64,000 nt of DNA from Pseudoclavibacter sp. 13-3 (GTDB lineage: Bacteria > Actinomycetota > Actinomycetes > Actinomycetales > Microbacteriaceae): positions 124,001-188,000 of the forward strand of contig NZ_JAJOZT010000001.1 in the NCBI RefSeq assembly GCF_021168475.1, given 5' to 3'. Position numbers and translations under genes: made by a program. The notes beneath the pieces were generated by a model. It was given only the letters and a program-made list of their open reading frames with translations, searched no databases and was not told the DNA's origin. This document shows, one piece after another, positions 54,730 through 64,000 of this stretch. How positions within the stretch are numbered: position 1 is the stretch's first letter; every line of letters starts with the position of its first letter.

Positions 54730-55193
54730 CGGCCCGCGATGCGCTCGTTGTGCAGAAAGGTGATCAGAATCTCGTTCTGCAGAGCGAACATCTCTTTCTC
54801 TTCGTCGGGTTCGGCATGATCGAAGCCGAGCAGGTGCAGCAGCCCGTGCGTGACCAGCAGCAGCATCTCCTGCTCCGCGGGATGCTCGGCGCGAACCGCC
54901 TGCTCGGCCGCGACGTCGGGGCAGACCACGATGTCGCCGAGCACACCGGGGTCGGTGGGGCGATCGGCCGTGCCCGGTCGCAGCTCGTCCATCGGAAAGC
55001 TCAGCACGTCGGTCGGCCCCGGCTCGTGCATCCAACGGATGTGCAGCTGCTCCATGGCCGGAACCTCGACGAAGATCAGCGAGAGCTCCGCATCGCGGTG
55101 CACGTGCAGCTCGTCGAGCGCATAGGTGATGAGCCGCTGAAAACGGCCCTCGTCAATCGTGACGCCCGATTCGTTGAGAATCTCGACGCTCAT
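54726..55193 (-). CDS. ybeY: Endoribonuclease YbeY
   Basis: A 155-residue metalloprotein with [11 protein letters not shown], the H-x3-H-x5-H zinc site. Processes rRNA and supports ribosome quality control. Overlaps phoH and the CNNM gene by four bases each. Confidence 0.95.
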   Translation of the reverse strand: MSVEILNESGVTIDEGRFQRLITYALDELHVHRDAELSLIFVEVPAMEQLHIRWMHEPGPTDVLSFPMDELRPGTADRPTDPGVLGDIVVCPDVAAEQAVRAEHPAEQEMLLLVTHGLLHLLGFDHAEPDEEKEMFALQNEILITFLHNERIAGR

Positions 55194-56194
55194 TGCTGTG
55201 CTCCTTCTGATGTTCGCGGTGTGGTTCGTCGTCGCTCGTCGGTCTCGGCAGCCGCCGCACGTTCGTCATAGGCCTCGATGATCGCACTGACCAGGCCGTG
55301 ACGCACGACGTCGTCACTGCTCAGACGCACCATCTCGATGTCGGCCACGTCGCCGAGCACGCGCTCGGCGTCGATCAGACCGCTGCGACGCACCGGCAGG
55401 TCGACCTGGCTGGAGTCGCCGGTCACCACCATGCGTGAGCCGAAGCCGAGCCGGGTGAGAAACATCTTCATCTGCTCGGGCGTCGTGTTCTGCGCCTCGT
55501 CGAGAATGATGAACGAGCTGTTGAGCGTGCGGCCGCGCATGTACGCCAGCGGGGCGACCTCGATGACGCCGAGTTCGAGCAGCTTCTGCACGGACTCCGG
55601 GCTCATCATCTCACCCAGAGCGTCGTAGAGCGGGCGCAGATATGGGTCGATCTTCTCTTGCAGCCCGCCGGGCAGAAACCCCAGTCGCTCGCCGGCCTCG
55701 ACGGCCGGCCGAGTCAGCACGATCCGGCTCACCTCGTTGCGCTGCAGCGCCTGCACGGCCTTGGCCATCGCCAGGTAGGTCTTGCCCGTGCCTGCCGGGC
55801 CGAGTCCGAAGACGATGACGTTTTCATCGATGGCCTCGACGTAGCGCTGCTGACCGGATGTCTTGGGGCGAACGCTGCGCGTACCCTCGCCGACGATGAC
55901 AGAGCCCAGCGCAGTCGACGCCTGCTGTCGCAGCACGGCGTCGACGACGGCTCCGGTGACCTGCCGATGCTGCGCTTCGGCGTCGAGACTCTCGATGAGT
56001 CGTGCGGCGGCGTCGCGATGTTCGCCCGCTCCGCTGATCTCGATGCCGTCGCGGTCGACCTGGAACCGCAGGCCGGGCCACTGCTCTTCGATGCGCCGCA
56101 GATGCAGGTCGCCGGGGCCGAGCACGCGCACCGCCGAGGTGTTCAGCGGCACTCGTACCGTGCCGCGGGGAGATTCTGGTGCAGCGTCAGGCAA
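55190..56194 (-). CDS. phoH: PhoH-like ATPase
   Basis: A 334-residue protein with an N-terminal KH-like region and P-loop [16 protein letters not shown]; Walker [18 protein letters not shown] and GDSSQVDLP follow. The TTG at 56,194, after GAGGGA, overlaps the end of the HIT gene and was chosen over longer frames. Confidence 0.9.
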   Translation of the reverse strand: MPDAAPESPRGTVRVPLNTSAVRVLGPGDLHLRRIEEQWPGLRFQVDRDGIEISGAGEHRDAAARLIESLDAEAQHRQVTGAVVDAVLRQQASTALGSVIVGEGTRSVRPKTSGQQRYVEAIDENVIVFGLGPAGTGKTYLAMAKAVQALQRNEVSRIVLTRPAVEAGERLGFLPGGLQEKIDPYLRPLYDALGEMMSPESVQKLLELGVIEVAPLAYMRGRTLNSSFIILDEAQNTTPEQMKMFLTRLGFGSRMVVTGDSSQVDLPVRRSGLIDAERVLGDVADIEMVRLSSDDVVRHGLVSAIIEAYDERAAAAETDERRRTTPRTSEGAQQ

Positions 56195-56537
56195 GTTTTC
56201 CCTCGTCGAGTGTCGGTCCGGCGAGCACGTGGGCGTGCACATGGAACACCGACTGCCCCGCGGCAGCACCGGTGTTGAACACGAGTCGGAACTCGCCGTC
56301 GGCATACTGACGCGCGAGAGCGCCTGCCATCTTCACCACTTTGGCGAGCAGCTCAGGGTCGTCGGCGAGCTCGACGACGTTGCGGTAGCCGGCGCTCTTG
56401 GGAATCACCAGCAGGTGCAGTTCGGCCTGCGGGCTGATGTCACGGATCGCGATCAGATCGTCGGTCTCGGCGACGATGTCGGCGGGAATCTCACGGTCGA
56501 TGATCTTGCTGAAGATGCTGGGTGTCTCGGCGCTCAT
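56187..56537 (-). CDS. HIT-family protein
   Basis: A 116-residue histidine-triad protein: [16 protein letters not shown] and the triad [11 protein letters not shown]. Hydrolyses nucleoside phosphoramidates (Hint type). ATG at 56,546 is an alternative start. Confidence 0.9.
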   Translation of the reverse strand: MSAETPSIFSKIIDREIPADIVAETDDLIAIRDISPQAELHLLVIPKSAGYRNVVELADDPELLAKVVKMAGALARQYADGEFRLVFNTGAAAGQSVFHVHAHVLAGPTLDEGKLA

Positions 56538-56562
56538 GCTGCCCATCTTAGTCGGCCCGTGC

Positions 56563-57432
56563 TCACCACCGGCCGAGCCGACCGCTGAGCACCGAGATTG
56601 CCGCGAGACCCGCGCTCGACGTGCGCAGCACGCTCTCGCCCAAGCGCACCGGAATCACCCCGGCCTTCACCAGTCGATCGCGTTCGGCAGGGTCTGTACC
56701 GCCCTCGGGGCCGATGATCACCACGACCTCGCCCCGCTCGGCATTCGTTGCGCGTTCGAGCGGCACCGTGGTCAGCCGTTCCGGCGCCTCCGGGTCGAGC
56801 AGCAGCGCCAGGCGCCCCTCGAGGGCTTCTGCACCTGCCCCGCTCAGCGCCGCCGCCAGCTGGGGCGTCGTCACGGGCACGCCGACTTCGGGCACGCGCG
56901 CACGCAGAGACTGCTTGGCAGCCTCGCGCACGACCGCCGCCCAGCGCTGCTGACCGGTCGCAAGCTTGCGCCCCTGCCACACCGACACGCTGCGCTGCGC
57001 CTGCCACGGCACCACCGCATCCACGCCTGCCTCGGTCGCACTCTGAATCGCGAGCTCGTCGCGCCCGCCCTTCGCCAGCGCCTGCACCAGCGTCAGCGAC
57101 GGCGTCGGCAGCTCGTGGGTGCGCCGCAGGGCGACGCGCAGCGCGAGCGATGACTTGGTGGTCGCCGCGATCGTTCCGACGAGTTCGAGGCCAGTGCCGT
57201 CGGCGACGCTCACCGGCTCGCCTCGGTTCAGCCGGCGCACTGCGGTCGCGTGGTGCGCCTCGGCGCCGGCGAAGGCCACGAAGTCGCCGGTCTGGGCCTG
57301 CCACGCGGATGCAGCGGCCGCGTCGTGGAACGCCTGAACGGGCAGCTGGGCGAGTGTGCGGCTCACGGTGTGCTCGTCGCTGTCTGCGGGGAGCTCGAGG
57401 CGCAGCAGCCGCTCAGGCAGGAACAGCGGCAT
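56563..57432 (-). CDS. rsmE: 16S rRNA m3U1498 methyltransferase
   Basis: A 289-residue SPOUT enzyme: KGGRDELAIQSATEAGVDAVVPW, and IIGPEGGTDPAERDRLVKAG with the C-terminal knot. The start overlaps the dnaJ stop (TGATG). Confidence 0.9.
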   Translation of the reverse strand: MPLFLPERLLRLELPADSDEHTVSRTLAQLPVQAFHDAAAASAWQAQTGDFVAFAGAEAHHATAVRRLNRGEPVSVADGTGLELVGTIAATTKSSLALRVALRRTHELPTPSLTLVQALAKGGRDELAIQSATEAGVDAVVPWQAQRSVSVWQGRKLATGQQRWAAVVREAAKQSLRARVPEVGVPVTTPQLAAALSGAGAEALEGRLALLLDPEAPERLTTVPLERATNAERGEVVVIIGPEGGTDPAERDRLVKAGVIPVRLGESVLRTSSAGLAAISVLSGRLGRW

Positions 57433-58532
57433 CAGCCGCGACCCATGAAGCGCTTGCGGAAGCGCTGGAAGCCCGACGTGGCGGCGGTGGTCAGGTGCGG
57501 CGGCTCGTCATCGCGCAGCTGTGCGAGCTGTTCGACCAGGCGACGCTGGTCGGCGCTGAGCCTGGTGGGAGTCGCCACGCGCAGCGAGATGCGCAGTGCC
57601 CCGCGCGAGTTGCGGTGCAGATGTGTGACGCCGTGGTCGGCGATCGTGATCACGTCGGCGCTCTGTGCACCGGGCTTGACCTCGATGTCGAGCGGCCCGT
57701 CGAAGCTCTCGATCTTCGCGCTGGTGCCCAGAACGGCATCTGTCATCGAGACCTCGAGCGAGGCGAGCAGGTCGTCGCCGTCGCGCGTGAAGGTCTCGTC
57801 GTTCTCGACGTGCACCTCGAAGTAGAGATCGCCGCGGGGCCCTCCACCGGGACCGACCTCTCCACGACCGGCGAGGTGCAGACGCACACCGTTGTCGATG
57901 CCGGCGGGAATCGGCACCGTGATGGTCTCGCGCGAGCGCAACCGGCCCTGGCCGGCGCAGTCCGGGCAGGGCTGCGGAATGGTCGTGCCGTACCCCTTGC
58001 ACATGGGGCAGACCGCCTCGGTGAGCACGTTGCCGAGCAGAGAGCGCACCTGCTGCTGCACGTAGCCCTCGCCGTGGCAGTAGTCGCAGGTCACCGGTGA
58101 CGATCCGGGTGCCGCGCCTGATCCGCTGCAGGTCTCGCAGACCTTCGCCGAATCGACCTCGACGTCTTCTGACGCACCGAACACGACGTCGCGCAGCGAC
58201 ACGTCGATGCGCACCAGCGCGTCGTCTCCGCGCTGCTGGCGCGGCTTGGGGCCACGGTGCGCGCGGCCGCCTCCGCCGCCGCCGAAGAACGCGTCGAAGA
58301 TGTCGCCGAAGCCGAACTGCCCGTCACCGCTGTCGCCGCGATCGTACTGCGCACGCTTGGTCTCGTCTGAGAGGATCTCGTAGGCCAGCGTCACCTGTTT
58401 GAACTGCTCGGCGGCCTGCGGGTCGGGGTTCACATCGGGGTGCAGCTTGCGGGCCAGACGACGGTAGGCCTTCTTGATCTCGTCCTGGTTCGCCTCACGA
58501 GACACACCGAGTGTTTCGTAGTGATCGGTCAT
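57432..58532 (-). CDS. dnaJ: Chaperone DnaJ
   Basis: A 366-residue type I DnaJ: J-domain with HPD ([11 protein letters not shown]), Gly/Phe region (FFGGGGGG), four zinc repeats ([32 protein letters not shown]) and a C-terminal substrate domain. Second gene after hrcA, so under CIRCE control if cotranscribed. Confidence 0.95.
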   Translation of the reverse strand: MTDHYETLGVSREANQDEIKKAYRRLARKLHPDVNPDPQAAEQFKQVTLAYEILSDETKRAQYDRGDSGDGQFGFGDIFDAFFGGGGGGRAHRGPKPRQQRGDDALVRIDVSLRDVVFGASEDVEVDSAKVCETCSGSGAAPGSSPVTCDYCHGEGYVQQQVRSLLGNVLTEAVCPMCKGYGTTIPQPCPDCAGQGRLRSRETITVPIPAGIDNGVRLHLAGRGEVGPGGGPRGDLYFEVHVENDETFTRDGDDLLASLEVSMTDAVLGTSAKIESFDGPLDIEVKPGAQSADVITIADHGVTHLHRNSRGALRISLRVATPTRLSADQRRLVEQLAQLRDDEPPHLTTAATSGFQRFRKRFMGRG

Positions 58533-58596
58533 TCTGTTCGTCTCCAATTGTGGTGGTCGTCGTTCGTCTCGCGGGCCGGAGTCATGCGGGCCGTGA

Positions 58597-59631
58597 TCAT
58601 CGCAGCATCTTCGACAGATAGCTGGCGACGGCCTGCACCGCGGCCATGTTGGCGCGGTAGTCCATGCGGGTCGGGCCGAGCACGGCCAGACGACCGTACT
58701 CGCCGCGCTGCTGGGAGCCGTACCCGCTTGAGATCACGGCGGCCTCTTCGAGGCCCTCGTGCTCGTTCTCGCGGCCGATGCGCACGGCGACATCGGGGTC
58801 TTCGCTGCCCATCTCGCCGAGCAGCCGCAGCAGAGCCACTTGCTCTTCGATGGCTTCGAGCACCGGCACCAGCGTGTGATCGAAGTCGGCCTCGGTGCGC
58901 ATCAGGTTGCCGGTGCCGGCCACGACGATGCGCTGTGACCGCGACCCCTCGACGCCGAGTTCGAGCGCACCCAGCAGCAGCTCGGCGAGCGGGCGGTCGT
59001 CTGGGGCCGCGTACTCGCGCACCTGCTCGGCACGTTCGGCGAACTGCTCCAGGTCGACGCCGCGCAGCTGGTCGTTGATCAGTGCCCGCAGCCGCACGAC
59101 CGAGGGGCGCACCGACCGCGTCGACGCACCGGCGGGCAGCGTCACATGATGCTGGGCGACCGTGCCTCGACTGGTGATCAGCACGACGAGCAGCCGCCCG
59201 CCTTCGACGTCGACGATGTCGACCTTGCGCACGCGGGTGCTCGAGAACGTCGGGTAGCGCACGACGGCCAGTTGGTTGGTGAGCTGGGCGAGCAGGCGCA
59301 CCGTCTTCTCGATGGTCACATCGAGGTCGCCCTCGCCTGGCGCGAGAAAGCGCTCGATCGCCCGTCGCTGCGGCGCCGAGATGCCGCGCAGGCGGGTCAG
59401 ATTGTCGACGAAGACGCGGTAGCCCTTCTCGGTCGGCACCCGACCGGCCGAAGTGTGGGGCGCCGAGATGAGCTCCTCGTCTTCGAGGGCGGACATATCG
59501 TTGCGAATCGTCGCCGCAGACACGTGAAACTGGTGTCGAGAGACCAGACCCGCCGAGCCGACCGGCTCACGAGTGGCCACATAGTCGTTCACGATCGCCT
59601 GCAGCACCGCCAGACCTCGTTCGGTCGCCAT
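58597..59631 (-). CDS. hrcA: Heat-inducible repressor HrcA
   Basis: A 344-residue repressor: N-terminal winged helix ([22 protein letters not shown]) and the HrcA domain. GGAGGT precedes the ATG at 59,631. A CIRCE operator lies 29 bases upstream, so it represses itself and dnaJ. Confidence 0.95.
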   Translation of the reverse strand: MATERGLAVLQAIVNDYVATREPVGSAGLVSRHQFHVSAATIRNDMSALEDEELISAPHTSAGRVPTEKGYRVFVDNLTRLRGISAPQRRAIERFLAPGEGDLDVTIEKTVRLLAQLTNQLAVVRYPTFSSTRVRKVDIVDVEGGRLLVVLITSRGTVAQHHVTLPAGASTRSVRPSVVRLRALINDQLRGVDLEQFAERAEQVREYAAPDDRPLAELLLGALELGVEGSRSQRIVVAGTGNLMRTEADFDHTLVPVLEAIEEQVALLRLLGEMGSEDPDVAVRIGRENEHEGLEEAAVISSGYGSQQRGEYGRLAVLGPTRMDYRANMAAVQAVASYLSKMLR

Positions 59632-59659
59632 GGCAATCACCTCCGGTTTGACTCCCCTG

Positions 59660-59686
59660 TTGGCACTCTCATGTGTCGAGTGCTAA
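59660..59686. promoter_or_regulatory. CIRCE operator
   Basis: TTGGCACTC-N9-GAGTGCTAA, one mismatch from TTAGCACTC-N9-GAGTGCTAA, directly upstream of hrcA. HrcA binding site for heat-shock control. Confidence 0.95.
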
Positions 59687-59724
59687 TCATAGCGCGCCCG
59701 TCGCGCAACGGGACGAACCAGCCC

Positions 59725-60875
59725 TCATGCGATCAGATCTGCGACGACACGGTCGGCGAGCAGGCGACCACGCAGCGTGAGGGCGGCTCGTCCACCGGCC
59801 AGCGCATCCGCATCGAGCAGGCCGTCGCCGGCCAGAAGTGGCAGCTCGTCGCGACGGTCGGCCGCGATCTCCGTCACGCCGATGCCCTCGCGCAGCCGAC
59901 TGCCCAACATGATGCGCTCCTCGTAGCGCGCGGTGGCGTCCAGCGTCTCACGGCCGGCCTCCGGGCTCTCCCCCGCGCGCACCCGGGCGGCGTAGGGCGC
60001 CGGATGCTTCACGTTCCACCAGCGTTGGTCACCGACGTGGCTGTGCGCACCGGGGCCGATGCCCCACCAGTCGTCATTGTGCCAGTAGCGCAGGTTGTGC
60101 CGACAGCGTCGGTCGAGGTCGTCATCGACGACGCGCGCCCAGTTGCTGAGTTCATACCACTCGAACCCCTCTCGGCGCATGCGTGCGTCGAGCCACTCGT
60201 ACTTGTCCGCGGTGAGATCGTCGTCGGGCTCGGCCACCGCACCGTGTCTGATCTGCCGAGCGAGCTTCGTGCCCGGTTCGACGATCAGCGCGTAGGCCGA
60301 GAGATGATCGGGATGCTCGGCGAGGGCCTCGTCGACGCTGCTCTGCCAGTCGGCCATTGACTCGCCCGGCGTGCCGTAGATCAGATCGAGAGAGACCTGG
60401 AGCCCCGCGGCGCGCGCCCACTGCACCACCAGTGGAATGCGTTCGGGACGATGCACCCGGTCGAGAGTTCGCAGGACGTGCGGCACGGCCGACTGCATAC
60501 CGAACGACACGCGGGTGAATCCGGCCGCGGAGAGTTCTCGGAGGGCGGCGGCGTCGGCCGTCTCAGGGTTCGCCTCGGTGGTGATCTCGCAGTCGGGTGC
60601 CAGGCCCCACTCATCGCGGATGCGGTGCAGGATCATCGTCAGATCGGCGACCGGCAGCATGGTCGGCGTGCCGCCGCCGAAGAAGACTGTGTCGACGTGG
60701 TCGGGAACCTGGTCGCCATCGCGCAGCACACGCGCGGCATAGCCGACTTCGTCGGCCGCCACCTGCGCGTACTCGCTCTGGCTGAAGCCGCGCAGCTGCG
60801 TGCCGGTGTAGGTGTTGAAGTCACAGTATCCGCAGCGCACCCGGCAGAACGGGATGTGCACGTAGACGCTGAACG

Positions 60876-60879
<4 letters not shown>
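59725..60879 (-). CDS. hemW: HemW-like radical SAM protein
   Basis: A 384-residue radical SAM protein with [10 protein letters not shown] (C-x3-C-x2-C) and [10 protein letters not shown] haem chaperone family once annotated as coproporphyrinogen oxidase. Overlaps lepA by four bases. Confidence 0.9.
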
Positions 60880-62744
<1,865 letters not shown>

Positions 62745-62776
62745 GCGCTCCTCGTTTCTCTGCGTCCTGCGATGCA

Positions 62777-62802
62777 GAAGGCCCGCTCAGGGGCGGGCCT
62801 TC
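62777..62802 (-). terminator. GC-rich terminator of rpsT
   Basis: GAAGGCCCGC and GCGGGCCTTC, perfect 10-bp stem, 6-base loop, 22 bases after the rpsT stop on the minus strand. No T-run, as is common in high-GC terminators. Confidence 0.75.
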
Positions 62803-62823
62803 GCGAACTCCTGGGTCTCAGAC

Positions 62824-63084
62824 TCAGAGAGAGTTGACCTGCTTGGTCAGCTTCGACTTGCGGTTCGCTGCGGTGTTCTTGTGCAGAACACCCTTCGTGA
62901 CGGCCTTGTCGAGCTTCTTCGAGACGACCAGCAGTTCGGCCTGAGCCTTGTCTTTGTCGCCTGCTGCGACGGCCTCACGGGTCTTGCGTGAGAGGGTGCG
63001 CAGCTCGCTCTTCAGCGCGCGGTTGCGCTCAGTGCGCTTGGCGTTGGTGAGGATGCGCTTCTTCTGGGACTTGATGTTCGCCAC
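62824..63084 (-). CDS. rpsT: 30S ribosomal protein bS20
   Basis: An 86-residue basic protein: [21 protein letters not shown] start and the [14 protein letters not shown] end typical of bS20. Confidence 0.97.
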   Translation of the reverse strand: MANIKSQKKRILTNAKRTERNRALKSELRTLSRKTREAVAAGDKDKAQAELLVVSKKLDKAVTKGVLHKNTAANRKSKLTKQVNSL

Positions 63085-63194
63085 TGTCGTCTTTCTGTCA
63101 GTCTTCTGGTAAGCCCGGTCGGGTTCGACGCGGACACATCACACCGAGGGTGTGCAGGCCAAGCATCTACACTATCAAACGCCGGGGCAGGCGC

Positions 63195-64000
63195 TCAACT
63201 GCCGATGCGCCGTGTCGCCAGTCTGCGCACGAGACGTTCGAGGGCGTAGCCGCCGTCGACGGCCTGCCCCTTGATCTGCGCGTCAGTGTCGGCCACTGCC
63301 CTCACGGCTCGCCCGAGCTCGATCGGGTTCCACCGTGCGGCGTCTTGTTGGGCGCGACGAACCTGCCAGGGTGCTCCCCCGACCTTCGAGGCGAGCTGCT
63401 GCGGAGAGGCGTGCACTTCGCAGACCGCGGCCATCAGCCGCACTTTGGTCGCGATCGCCGCGACGATCGGCACGGCGTTCATACCCTGCTGCCCGGCGTG
63501 TCGCACCAGAACCAGAGCCTTGGCCGTCTGACCGGCCAGCGCGGCGTCTGCGATGGCGAAGCCGGTGGTCTCGACGCGACCGCCGAAGTAACGGTCGATG
63601 TCGGCTCGAGTGATGTTCTCGCTCACGTCGGCCACGAGCTGTCGGCAGGCGGCGGCCAGCTCGGTCGTGTCTGCGCTGAAGGCGTCGACGAGGGCACGGG
63701 CCGCGTCAGGGTCGATGCGACGGCCGGCCAGCTGCAGCTCTTCGCGCACGAACGTCTGTTTGTCGTCGTCGCGCTTGAGCTCTGCGCACTCCACCTCGAG
63801 AGCGGCGGGCACATCGCGAACGGCCGTGAGCAGCTTCTTGCCGCGCACGCCTTTACGATGCCGCAGCACGACGGTGACATCGGGATCGGCCTGGGCGACG
63901 TAGTCGAGTGCGTCGCTCAGAAACGCATCGTTCATCTGCTCGAGGTGGTCGACCCAGATGAAGCGCGGCTGGGCGAACAGTGACGGCGAGGCGACGCTCA
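63195..64000 (-). CDS. holA: DNA polymerase III delta subunit (partial)
   Basis: The frame is open to the window edge (FAQPRFIWVDHLEQMNDAFLSD...), so the N-terminal part is missing. The C-terminal ~250 residues match HolA (DAARALVDAFSADTTELAAAC, then RYFGGRVETTGFAIADAALAG and QIKGQAVDGGYALERLVRRL). Loads the sliding clamp with the tau/delta' complex. Upstream of rpsT as usual. Confidence 0.9.
   Translation of the reverse strand, partial: SVASPSLFAQPRFIWVDHLEQMNDAFLSDALDYVAQADPDVTVVLRHRKGVRGKKLLTAVRDVPAALEVECAELKRDDDKQTFVREELQLAGRRIDPDAARALVDAFSADTTELAAACRQLVADVSENITRADIDRYFGGRVETTGFAIADAALAGQTAKALVLVRHAGQQGMNAVPIVAAIATKVRLMAAVCEVHASPQQLASKVGGAPWQVRRAQQDAARWNPIELGRAVRAVADTDAQIKGQAVDGGYALERLVRRLATRRIGS

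Overview
The window is high-GC DNA from an actinobacterium. The conserved cluster on the right (dnaG-dgt-dusB-glyS-uppS-recO-leuA-era-CNNM-ybeY-phoH-hit-rsmE-dnaJ-hrcA-hemW-lepA-rpsT-holA), leaderless-looking genes, actinobacterial LexA boxes and a sortase-type LARTG protein point to Micrococcales, perhaps Microbacteriaceae. The genus cannot be fixed from the sequence.

About 1-31,358 is accessory DNA that reads as an integrated conjugative element. It ends at the 3' end of a CAT-anticodon tRNA gene (31,359-31,432), beside a tyrosine recombinase and a small excisionase; the left end lies outside the window. From left to right it carries the tail of an EccC-like (type VII secretion) ATPase with an FHA protein; small phage-like genes; a helicase fused to a nuclease-like domain; a full-length umuDC operon with a LexA box; a HEPN-motif protein; an ATP-grasp enzyme; a repeat-rich non-coding block that may be a replication or transfer origin; a NERD nuclease; an FtsK/TcpA-like coupling ATPase; a secreted HNH nuclease; a possible divergent sigma-like protein; a solitary DNA methyltransferase; VirB4-like and TcpC-like transfer proteins; a degenerate tRNA-like gene; a LARTG surface protein; a dNMP kinase; several tiny membrane or tagged proteins; and int/xis. 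No relaxase or replication initiator was recognised.

The most unusual system-level signal in the element is a short recurring motif (GCATA or GCACA, mostly preceded by C or G). It lies 8-10 nt before 16 element start codons, most without a good Shine-Dalgarno. It lies 38-45 nt before four other starts, all of which do have one. This fits an element-specific -10-like promoter that gives leaderless mRNAs. A second shared feature is an N-terminal peptide tag (TPGxGTPGSFA or NGNPGQFA type) on four otherwise unrelated proteins.

Right of the tRNA lies the chromosome. First comes a second umuDC operon whose UmuD starts exactly at the processing site and lacks both catalytic residues, so it looks like a gene for ready-made UmuD'. 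Then come a PTH2-like hydrolase, an SGNH hydrolase, a DMT/NIPA transporter, peptide deformylase, an odd CAT-anticodon tRNA with a long variable arm, tRNA-Asn, nrdI, tetR, GNAT and lactate/hydroxyacid dehydrogenases. The long housekeeping run on the minus strand follows. It includes a leuA leader peptide with three consecutive Leu codons and an attenuator-type hairpin, and a CIRCE element before hrcA-dnaJ.
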